Shown piece by piece: positions 1 through 5,375 of a stretch of 6,901 nt of DNA (its first letter is position 1; the number at the start of each line of letters is the position of its first letter). The notes under the pieces were generated by a model. That model had not been told where the DNA came from. It did no database searches and saw nothing but the letters and a program-made list of their open reading frames with translations. A program made the position numbers and the translations under genes. The stretch comes from Intrasporangiaceae bacterium (lineage in GTDB: Bacteria; Actinomycetota; Actinomycetes; Actinomycetales; Dermatophilaceae), in contig JAAYSB010000403.1 in the NCBI GenBank assembly GCA_012518475.1, forward strand, positions 1-6,901, read 5' to 3'.

Positions 1-523
1 TCGGAGGGTCCCCGGGCAGCAAGTCCCGGGTGATCCGCCCCGCACCGAGATTGAGGGAGATGGCGACGTCGGGTTCCTCGTCCATGCCGATGCCGAGCTC
101 GAGCGAACCGCCACCGATGTCGATCATGAGCAGGGTGCCGGCCGACCAGCCGAACCAGCGACGTGCGGCGAGGAACGTGTGCCGGGCCTCGTCGACCCCG
201 GACAGAACGTCGAGCTTGACGTCGTGGGCGGCTCGGACCGCGTCGAGGACCGCGTCCCCGTTCGGGGCGTCCCGCACTGCGGAGGTGGCGAACCCGACGA
301 CGGACTGCGCGCCCTTCTCGTCGGCCAGGTCGAGGCACTCGCCGACGAACTCGATGAGCCGGTCGCGACCCTCGTCCGCGATCAGACCCCCGTCGGTCAC
401 GTGCTCCGAGAGCCGCAGCGTGATCTTGTGCGAGGAGTCGGGCAGCGGGTGGGCGCCCGGGTAGGCGTCGACGATGAGGAGATGGACGGTGTTCGAACCG
501 ACGTCGATGACACCAAGGCGCAT
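1..523 (-). CDS. ppx: Exopolyphosphatase / GppA-type phosphatase, N-terminal part (3' end outside window)
   Basis: Reading leftward from ATG at 523-521, the frame stays open to the window edge, giving 174 codons. The protein opens with the ASKHA-fold phosphate-1 loop DVGSNTVHLLI (residues 7-17). Further motifs are TSAVRDAPN (80-88), SGVDEARHTF (108-117), where E112 matches the catalytic glutamate of the family, and the phosphate-2 loop DIGGGSLEL (135-143). These identify the Ppx/GppA family, which removes terminal phosphate from polyphosphate or from pppGpp in the cytoplasm. Short actinobacterial members are about 300-320 residues, so roughly half is present. Polyphosphate versus pppGpp preference cannot be told from this part, and the symbol is used in the family sense. 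The gene is divergent from the cysteine-rich gene at 589. No Shine-Dalgarno precedes the ATG, but TACTGT lies 7 bases upstream, suggesting a leaderless transcript. Confidence 0.93.
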   Translation of the reverse strand, partial: MRLGVIDVGSNTVHLLIVDAYPGAHPLPDSSHKITLRLSEHVTDGGLIADEGRDRLIEFVGECLDLADEKGAQSVVGFATSAVRDAPNGDAVLDAVRAAHDVKLDVLSGVDEARHTFLAARRWFGWSAGTLLMIDIGGGSLELGIGMDEEPDVAISLNLGAGRITRDLLPGDPP

Positions 524-530
524 AGAGACC

Positions 531-536
531 ACAGTA
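531..536 (-). promoter_or_regulatory. Candidate -10 box for ppx/gppA (leaderless)
   Basis: On the minus strand TACTGT (TANNNT form) is followed by 7 bases and then the ATG at 523. With the usual 6-7 base gap from -10 box to transcription start, the first transcribed base would be the A of the start codon. No purine-rich Shine-Dalgarno is present. No clear -35 element is visible about 17 bases further upstream. Confidence 0.5.
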
Positions 537-576
537 GTAGCGCGTGGCAGGAGCGCGTGCGGCGGTCGCGGCCACA

Positions 577-582
577 TAGTCT
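577..582 (+). promoter_or_regulatory. Candidate -10 box for the cysteine-rich gene (leaderless)
   Basis: TAGTCT ends 6 bases before the GTG at 589, which would put the transcription start at the first base of the start codon. There is no Shine-Dalgarno-like sequence before this GTG, which favours leaderless initiation. No -35 consensus is recognisable in the GC-rich stretch upstream. Confidence 0.5.
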
Positions 583-588
583 GGGCTG

Positions 589-1491
589 GTGCCTGAGACC
601 GACCTCGACATCCCCCGCATCTGGGTGGAGTTCACCGACCCGGCCAACTCCGAGCAGCGGTTCCGGTGCGACCTGACCTGGCTGACCTCGAGCTGGACGT
701 GCATCTTCGGGGCCGGTTGCCAGGGCATCTACGCCGACCGTCCCGACGACGGTTGCTGCACCCTCGGCGCCCACTTCACCGACAAGGACGACCTCGAGCG
801 GGTGCGAGAGATCGCCGATGAGCTCGGCGAGGACGAGTGGCAGCACCGGCCCGGAGCGCCTGGGTTCCGACCCGACGGCACCCTCCGGACCGGAGCCTGG
901 ACCGAGAAGGAGGACGGTGTCCGCAAGACCCGTACCGTCGACGGCGCCTGCATCTTCCTCAACCGGCCCGGGTTCCCCGCCGGCTCGGGCTGCGCGCTGC
1001 ACCAGCACGCGGTCCTGACCGGACGGCCGCCGCACACGACCAAGCCGGATGTCTGCTGGCAGCTGCCGATCCGCCGCTCCTACCGCACCGTCAAGCTCCC
1101 TGACGGGAGCAGCTATCTCGAGACGACCATCACCGAGTACGACCGCCGCGGCTGGGGACCCGGCGGGCACGACCTCGACTGGTACTGCTCGGGCAACTCC
1201 GAGGCGCACATCGGCCGGGAGCCGGTGTTCCGCAGCAACAAGGACGAGCTCATCGAGCTCATGGGCGAGGACGGGTATGCCGCCCTCGTCGTCCGCTGCG
1301 AGGCCCACCTGACCGCCGTCAAGGGTGCCCAGACCGTGCGATCGCGCAAGATGCTCCCACTCCTGGTCCACCCGGCCACTCTCGCCGCCGACGGGCCGCG
1401 CAAGGCGGCCGCGAAGAAGGCAGCCGCCAAGCGGGCTGTGGCCCGCAAGTCCGCGCATCCGCCGCACGCCACGAACACCGAACCCTGCTGA
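589..1491 (+). CDS. Cysteine-rich conserved-type protein of unknown function with Lys/Ala-rich tail
   Basis: This 300-residue protein starts at GTG 589, the only start codon upstream of the cysteine-rich core. I do not recognise it with certainty. It carries eleven cysteines: C27, C38, C44, CC at 56-57, C121, C135, C156, C200, C237 and a terminal C300. The cluster CIFGAGCQGIY (38-48), the DDGCC pair (53-57) and the C121/C135-ALHQH (135-140)/C156 group look like metal or Fe-S ligands, broadly recalling YkgJ/DUF3109-type zinc/iron-binding proteins; this is inference from pattern only. There is no signal peptide or membrane segment, so it is probably cytoplasmic. Residues 271-287 form a basic Lys/Ala/Arg tail (KAAAKKAAAKRAVARK), of a kind seen in nucleic-acid-binding actinobacterial proteins. 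It lies 14 bases upstream of a methyltransferase gene, probably in one operon. The frame is real: consistent codon bias and clean tiling with the next gene. Confidence 0.85.
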   Translation: MPETDLDIPRIWVEFTDPANSEQRFRCDLTWLTSSWTCIFGAGCQGIYADRPDDGCCTLGAHFTDKDDLERVREIADELGEDEWQHRPGAPGFRPDGTLRTGAWTEKEDGVRKTRTVDGACIFLNRPGFPAGSGCALHQHAVLTGRPPHTTKPDVCWQLPIRRSYRTVKLPDGSSYLETTITEYDRRGWGPGGHDLDWYCSGNSEAHIGREPVFRSNKDELIELMGEDGYAALVVRCEAHLTAVKGAQTVRSRKMLPLLVHPATLAADGPRKAAAKKAAAKRAVARKSAHPPHATNTEPC

Positions 1492-1505
1492 GGACTCCTG
1501 AGACC

Positions 1506-2213
1506 GTGGGCGACCCCATCCCGAGTCCGAACATCTGGAACGACCCGGACGTCTACGAGGTCGAGAACCACGCCGTCGACCGGTCCGAGCGGATCGAGGC
1601 AGCCATGCTCGGTCACCGGCCGATCCAGGACGCCACCGTTCTCGACCTCGGCTGCGGCAGCGGATTCCATCTCGAGCGGTGGGTGGACTACGGGGCGACG
1701 GCGGTGATCGGGTGCGAACCGCATACCCCCTTGGCACAGCGGGCGAGAGCGCGCGTGGCGACGCTGGATCCCCACAAGCAGCAGCGCATCTCAGTCGTCG
1801 AGGCCGGGGCGGAGGACCTGCCGGTGCCGGACCGCTCGGTCGACGTCATGCACGCCCGCTGGGCCTACTTCTTCGGCTCGGGCTGTGAGCCGGGCCTGGC
1901 AGAGCTCGACCGGATCATGGCACCGGGAGGGGTGGCCTTCGTCATCGACAACGACGTGAGCGTCCCGTCGACGTTCGGGCGCTGGTTCACGACCGCCTAT
2001 CCCGCCTACGACGCTGAGGCGACCGAGCGGTTCTGGCGCCGGGTCGGCTGGGAGCGCGAGGTCGTCGGCATCACGTGGGAGCTCGACTCGCGGCAGGACC
2101 TGGAAGCGGTCGTGCGGATCGAGTTCCCCGGACCCGCTGCCGAGGAGATCCTCGCCTCGCACGACGGGCTCGTCGTCGACTACTCCGTCGTCCTGCGGAC
2201 GCGGCGGTACTGA
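1506..2213 (+). CDS. Class I SAM-dependent methyltransferase
   Basis: This 235-residue protein begins at GTG 1506. The glycine-rich SAM-binding motif I is VLDLGCGSGFH (45-55), with acidic E71 at the end of the next strand (VIGCEPH) as expected for ribose contact. The adenine-site region AGAEDLPVPDRSVDVMHARW (100-119) and the post-motif LAELDRIMAPGGVAFVIDND (131-150) complete a UbiE/Methyltransf_11-type Rossmann fold. The C-terminal part (about 155-235) has aromatic residues that may shape the acceptor site. The substrate cannot be inferred. Upstream spacing to the cysteine-rich gene is 14 bases; a weak GAGG overlapping that gene's stop (1490-1493) is the only ribosome-binding candidate and lies rather far from the GTG, so coupling to upstream translation is plausible. 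It is cytoplasmic, with no membrane segment. Confidence 0.9.
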   Translation: MGDPIPSPNIWNDPDVYEVENHAVDRSERIEAAMLGHRPIQDATVLDLGCGSGFHLERWVDYGATAVIGCEPHTPLAQRARARVATLDPHKQQRISVVEAGAEDLPVPDRSVDVMHARWAYFFGSGCEPGLAELDRIMAPGGVAFVIDNDVSVPSTFGRWFTTAYPAYDAEATERFWRRVGWEREVVGITWELDSRQDLEAVVRIEFPGPAAEEILASHDGLVVDYSVVLRTRRY

Positions 2214-2280
2214 GCTCCTGCACCGCGCCTCCTCGGACGCCTCATTGACGCCGGCCTTGTTCACTCGGGAGGGTCGAGAG
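2214..2280. other. Short intergenic spacer between methyltransferase and SRPBCC genes
   Basis: These 67 bases hold a clear ribosome-binding site at the right end and no convincing terminator. A TTGACG at 2245-2250 resembles a -35 box, but 17 bases downstream there is only the GGGAGGG ribosome-binding site, so I do not call a promoter here. Read-through from the upstream pair into the SRPBCC gene is possible. Confidence 0.4.
2267..2273 (+). promoter_or_regulatory. Strong Shine-Dalgarno deciding the SRPBCC start
   Basis: GGGAGGG sits 7 bases before ATG 2281, ideal spacing. It fixes the start at 2281 and rules out the longer open frame beginning with TTG at 2245. It is the best ribosome-binding site in the window and contrasts with the genes that lack one. 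Confidence 0.8.
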
Positions 2281-2745
2281 ATGAGTGAAGACACGAAGAT
2301 CACCGTGGAACGCACCATCGACGCCTCGGCCGACGCGCTGTTCAACGTCCTGAGCAACCCTGAGCGGCACGTTGAGCTCGACGGCTCGGGCTTCGTCCGC
2401 AGCGCGGACCGCACCAACCGGATCCAGCAGGTCGGCGACGTGTTCACGATGAACATGGAAGGCGACCACATGGGTGGCGAGTACCAGACGGACAACCACG
2501 TGACCGGCTTCGACGAGAACCGGCTCCTTGCGTGGCAGACCGCACCCGCCGGCACCGAGCCGAAGGGCTGGCAGTGGGTCTGGGAGCTGGAGCCGCAGGG
2601 ACCGGACTCGACCCTCGTGCGGCACACCTACGACTGGAGCGGTGTCACCGACCAGGAGCTGCTCAAGAAGGTCTCCTTCCCGCTCGTCTCGCAGTCCGAC
2701 CTCGAGGACACCCTCGGCAAGCTGGCCGAGTCGGTCAGCAGCTGA
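2281..2745 (+). CDS. SRPBCC / START-like fold protein (polyketide cyclase/dehydrase-like)
   Basis: The 154-residue product starts MSEDTKITVERTIDASADAL. The pattern matches the SRPBCC (Bet v 1-like) superfamily: a first strand (ITVERTIDA, 6-14), a helix opening ADALFNVLSNPERH (17-30), then a run of antiparallel strands including VGDVFTMNME, GGEYQTDNHVTGFDENRLLAWQT and WQWVWELEPQG, the strand STLVRHTYDWSG, and a long C-terminal helix ending DLEDTLGKLAESVSS. This fold forms a deep hydrophobic pocket; members bind or transform lipids, polyketides or other small ligands, and many bacterial ones have no known role. There is no signal peptide. Length is normal for a single-domain member. It sits between the methyltransferase and a strong hairpin. 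No ligand or reaction can be assigned. Confidence 0.85.
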   Translation: MSEDTKITVERTIDASADALFNVLSNPERHVELDGSGFVRSADRTNRIQQVGDVFTMNMEGDHMGGEYQTDNHVTGFDENRLLAWQTAPAGTEPKGWQWVWELEPQGPDSTLVRHTYDWSGVTDQELLKKVSFPLVSQSDLEDTLGKLAESVSS

Positions 2746-2780
2746 CCCGGCCTTCGCCCGAGCGGGCCTGAACAGTTCCT

Positions 2781-2828
2781 GACAGCCCCTCCGTCCTCTC
2801 GCGGCTGCGAGAGAACGGAGGGGCTGTC
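2781..2828 (+). terminator. Strong hairpin, probable terminator after the SRPBCC gene
   Basis: The arms 2781-2802 and 2807-2828 pair over 14 bp (GACAGCCCCTCCGT with its complement), one C-A mismatch, then 7 bp (CTCTCGC/GCGAGAG), closed by a 4-base loop GGCT. It begins 35 bases after the SRPBCC stop codon. No U-tract follows, which is common for actinobacterial terminators. The right arm runs into the region where the -35 element of radA would lie, so the same DNA may separate the two transcription units and also influence radA initiation. Confidence 0.8.
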
Positions 2829-2840
2829 GGTCGTCTCGCC

Positions 2841-2846
2841 TAAGGT
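2841..2846 (+). promoter_or_regulatory. Candidate -10 box for radA (leaderless)
   Basis: TAAGGT ends 7 bases before ATG 2854. That spacing would start the transcript at the A of this ATG. The upstream ATG at 2848 is only 1 base from the box and would lie outside such a transcript. The internal AAGG could alternatively act as a weak Shine-Dalgarno 8 bases from ATG 2854; either reading favours 2854 over 2848. Confidence 0.5.
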
Positions 2847-2853
2847 CATGGGC

Positions 2854-4293
2854 ATGGCAGGGAGAACGGCTGGCAAGACTGCGGGCAGGGCACGGGCCAC
2901 ACGCCCCGGATACCGCTGCGCCGAGTGCGGCTGGCAGGCCGTCAAGTGGGTGGGCCGGTGTGGCGAGTGCCAGGCCTGGGGCACCGTCGAGGAGGTCGGC
3001 GTCGTCGCGGGGCCCCGCACGGTTCACGCGGCTCGGGTCACGACGCCTGCCCAGCCCATCGGCGAGGTCGACCTCGAGTCCGCTCAGGCGCGGCCCACCG
3101 GCGTCAGCGAGTTCGACCGGGTCCTCGGAGGCGGTCTCGTCCCCGGCGGCGTCGTGCTCGTGGCGGGCGAGCCGGGCATCGGCAAGTCCACGCTCCTGCT
3201 CGACGTGGCCGCGCGGGCGGCGCGTGGATCGGACGCCGCGGGCTCGGTCGGGCCCACCCGAACCGCGCTCTATGTCAGCGGTGAGGAGTCGGCCGCCCAG
3301 GTGCGCGCTCGGGCCGAGCGCATCGAGGCGATGGCCAAGACCTTGTTCCTCGCCGCCGAGACCGACCTGGCGACGGTCCTCGGCCAGATCGACGAGATCG
3401 GCCCGGACCTGCTCGTCGTCGACTCGGTGCAGACCATCGCGAGCGCCGAGGTCGACGGTGCGGCCGGCAACGTGAGCCAGGTCCGTGAGGTTGCAGCCGC
3501 CCTCATCGCCGTTGCCAAGGCCCGGGGCATCGCAGTGCTGCTCGTCGGGCACGTGACCAAGGACGGCTCGATCGCCGGTCCGCGCGTCCTCGAGCACCTC
3601 GTCGACGTCGTCATCCAGTTCGAGGGTGACCGCCACTCCCGGCTGCGGCTCGTGCGCGCGGTGAAGAACCGGTTCGGCCCGACCGACGAGATCGGCTGCT
3701 TCGACCTCTCCGACGTCGGGATCGTCGGTCTTCCGGACCCGAGTGGGCTGTTCACCTCCGACCGGACCCTCAGCGTTCCCGGAACGTGCATGACGGTCAC
3801 CCTCGAGGGCCGTCGGCCGCTGCTCGCCGAGGTCCAGTCGCTCGTCGCCGAGTCCACCCTGCCCCAGCCACGTCGGGCCACGAGCGGTCTCGACTCCGCC
3901 CGTGTGCAGATGATCCTCGCGGTGCTCGATAAGCGCGCCCACCTCGGCGCCGGTCGCAACGACACGTTCGTCTCCACCGTCGGCGGAGTGCGCCTCTCCG
4001 AGCCTGCGGCCGATCTGGCCATCGCGCTCGCCCTGGCCAGCGCCGTGCTCGACCAGCCGCTGTTCTCGCGACTCGTCGCCATCGGGGAGGTGGGACTCTC
4101 CGGCGACATCCGCCCGGTCGTCGGCATGGGCCGGCGGCTCTCCGAGGCGGCTCGGCTCGGCCTGACCCATGCGGTCGTCCCCCGCGGCACAGCGGGGTCG
4201 GTTCCGGTCCCGCAGGGCCTGACCGTCTTCGAGGCGGCGGACCTGCCCAGCGCCGTGCGCGCCGTCCTCGGGCGCGACGAGGACAACGGCTAG
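2854..4293 (+). CDS. radA: DNA repair protein RadA (Sms)
   Basis: RadA is a RecA-like ATPase and helicase that extends branch migration at recombination intermediates and helps process stalled forks. From ATG 2854 the protein has 479 residues, normal for the family. In order it shows a four-cysteine zinc finger CAEC (22-25) and CGEC (36-39), Walker A GEPGIGKST (105-113), Walker B LLVVD (186-190), the RadA signature KNRFG (271-275), and a Lon-protease-like C-terminal domain (about 300-479, including SVGGVRL-type and GEVGLSGDIRPV segments). The longest frame starts at ATG 2848, adding two residues, but the TAAGGT box and spacing favour 2854. It follows a strong hairpin and is 11 bases upstream of disA. 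In Mycobacterium smegmatis RadA is reported to bind DisA and lower its c-di-AMP synthesis, so the adjacency is functionally meaningful. Confidence 0.97.
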   Translation: MAGRTAGKTAGRARATRPGYRCAECGWQAVKWVGRCGECQAWGTVEEVGVVAGPRTVHAARVTTPAQPIGEVDLESAQARPTGVSEFDRVLGGGLVPGGVVLVAGEPGIGKSTLLLDVAARAARGSDAAGSVGPTRTALYVSGEESAAQVRARAERIEAMAKTLFLAAETDLATVLGQIDEIGPDLLVVDSVQTIASAEVDGAAGNVSQVREVAAALIAVAKARGIAVLLVGHVTKDGSIAGPRVLEHLVDVVIQFEGDRHSRLRLVRAVKNRFGPTDEIGCFDLSDVGIVGLPDPSGLFTSDRTLSVPGTCMTVTLEGRRPLLAEVQSLVAESTLPQPRRATSGLDSARVQMILAVLDKRAHLGAGRNDTFVSTVGGVRLSEPAADLAIALALASAVLDQPLFSRLVAIGEVGLSGDIRPVVGMGRRLSEAARLGLTHAVVPRGTAGSVPVPQGLTVFEAADLPSAVRAVLGRDEDNG

Positions 4294-4296
4294 GAT
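4291..4296 (+). promoter_or_regulatory. Candidate -10 box for disA, overlapping the radA stop codon
   Basis: TAGGAT contains the radA stop TAG as its first three bases and ends 8 bases before GTG 4305, compatible with a disA transcript starting at or within a base or two of the start codon. The same bases include AGGA, 9 bases from the GTG, which could serve as a weak Shine-Dalgarno on a radA-disA mRNA. Both uses are possible; sequence alone does not decide. Confidence 0.45.
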
Positions 4297-4304
4297 CGGA
4301 CCTC

Positions 4305-5375
4305 GTGACCCAGGAAGAGCTGCTCCGCGCCTCTCTTGCGGCCGTCGCGCCGGGGACCGAGCTGCGCGACGGTCTCGAGCGCATCCTCCGGGGCCGCACC
4401 GGCGCCCTGATCGTCAGCGGCCACGACAAGGTCGTGGACAAGATCGCCACCGGCGGCTTCCCCCTCGATATCGAGTTCTCGGCCACCCGGCTGCGGGAGC
4501 TGTGCAAGATGGACGGCGCCGTCATCCTCGACCGGGAGCACACCCGGATCCTGCGTGCGGCGACCCAGCTCGTCCCCGACGCGAGCATCGAGACCAGCGA
4601 GTCCGGCACCCGGCACCGCACGGCCGAGCGAGTGGCCAAGCAGACCGGCTTCCCGGTCATCTCGGTGAGCCAGTCGATGCACATCATCGCCCTCTATGTC
4701 GGTGACCGGCGGGTCGTCCTCGAGGACAGCGGAGACATCCTCGCTCGCGCCAACCAGGCTCTCGCGACCCTCGAGCGCTACAAGCAGCGCCTCGACGAGG
4801 TTGCGAGCACGCTGTCCGCCCTCGAGATCGAGGACCTCGTCACTGTCCGGGACGTCACGAGCGTGCTCCAGCGTCTCGAGATGGTCGGCCGGATCCACGA
4901 GGAGATCGCCGACTACGTCCTCCAGCTCGGCGTCGACGGCCGGCTGCTCAGCCTCCAGCTCGAGGAGCTCACCGCCGGCCTGAGCGACGACCTCTCCCTC
5001 GTCCTGCGCGACTATCACAACGAGGCCCGACAGAGCACCACCGTCGAGGAGGCTATCGAGGCCCTCACAGCACTGGACTCCGTCGAGCTGCTCGATCTGT
5101 CCAGCGTGGCCCGGGCCGTCGGGTTCCCGGTGAGCGGGGATGCCCTCGACAGCTCGGTCAGCCCGATCGGCCACCGGCTGCTGTCCAAGATCCCCCGCCT
5201 GCCCGGGGCCATCATCGACCGTCTCGTCGACCACTTCGGCAGCCTCCAGCGCCTTCTCTCCGCCACCGTCGACGAGCTCATGGAGGTCGAGGGCGTCGGT
5301 GAGGGCCGCGCCCGCGCGGTCCGTGACGGCCTGTCCCGACTCGCCGACTCGAGCATCCTCGACCGCTACGTCTAG
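4305..5375 (+). CDS. disA: DNA integrity scanning protein DisA, diadenylate cyclase
   Basis: DisA condenses two ATP into cyclic di-AMP and scans DNA, pausing at branched or damaged structures where its cyclase is inhibited. The 356-residue product has the full family architecture: an N-terminal DAC domain with the DGA motif at 70-72 (in KMDGAVILD) and the RHR motif at 103-105 (in GTRHRTAER), a helical linker (about 145-290, with LATLERYKQRLDEVASTLSALE), and a C-terminal helix-hairpin-helix DNA-binding domain (about 298-345, with MEVEGVGEGRARAVRDGL). All key cyclase residues are present, so it should be active; it forms an octamer in other bacteria. The GTG start is followed by the typical short helix before the DAC core. 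The stop shares one base with the mutY start. Its position after radA is the usual actinobacterial arrangement. Confidence 0.97.
   Translation: MTQEELLRASLAAVAPGTELRDGLERILRGRTGALIVSGHDKVVDKIATGGFPLDIEFSATRLRELCKMDGAVILDREHTRILRAATQLVPDASIETSESGTRHRTAERVAKQTGFPVISVSQSMHIIALYVGDRRVVLEDSGDILARANQALATLERYKQRLDEVASTLSALEIEDLVTVRDVTSVLQRLEMVGRIHEEIADYVLQLGVDGRLLSLQLEELTAGLSDDLSLVLRDYHNEARQSTTVEEAIEALTALDSVELLDLSSVARAVGFPVSGDALDSSVSPIGHRLLSKIPRLPGAIIDRLVDHFGSLQRLLSATVDELMEVEGVGEGRARAVRDGLSRLADSSILDRYV

Noticed and set aside
397..1737. Minus-strand open frame (446 codons) opposite the cysteine-rich and methyltransferase genes
   Set aside because: It overlaps three better-supported genes, including the well-identified Ppx N-terminus, and shows no motif.
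2245..2250. TTGACG as a -35 promoter box before the SRPBCC gene
   Set aside because: At 17 bases downstream there is only the GGGAGGG ribosome-binding site and no -10-like sequence.
2242..4170. Long open frame (642 codons) on the minus strand opposite radA and the SRPBCC gene
   Set aside because: It is a shadow of GC-rich coding DNA: it crosses two confident genes and the hairpin, and its composition (Gly/Ala/Arg/Asp/Glu-rich, no domain) is the typical antisense pattern.
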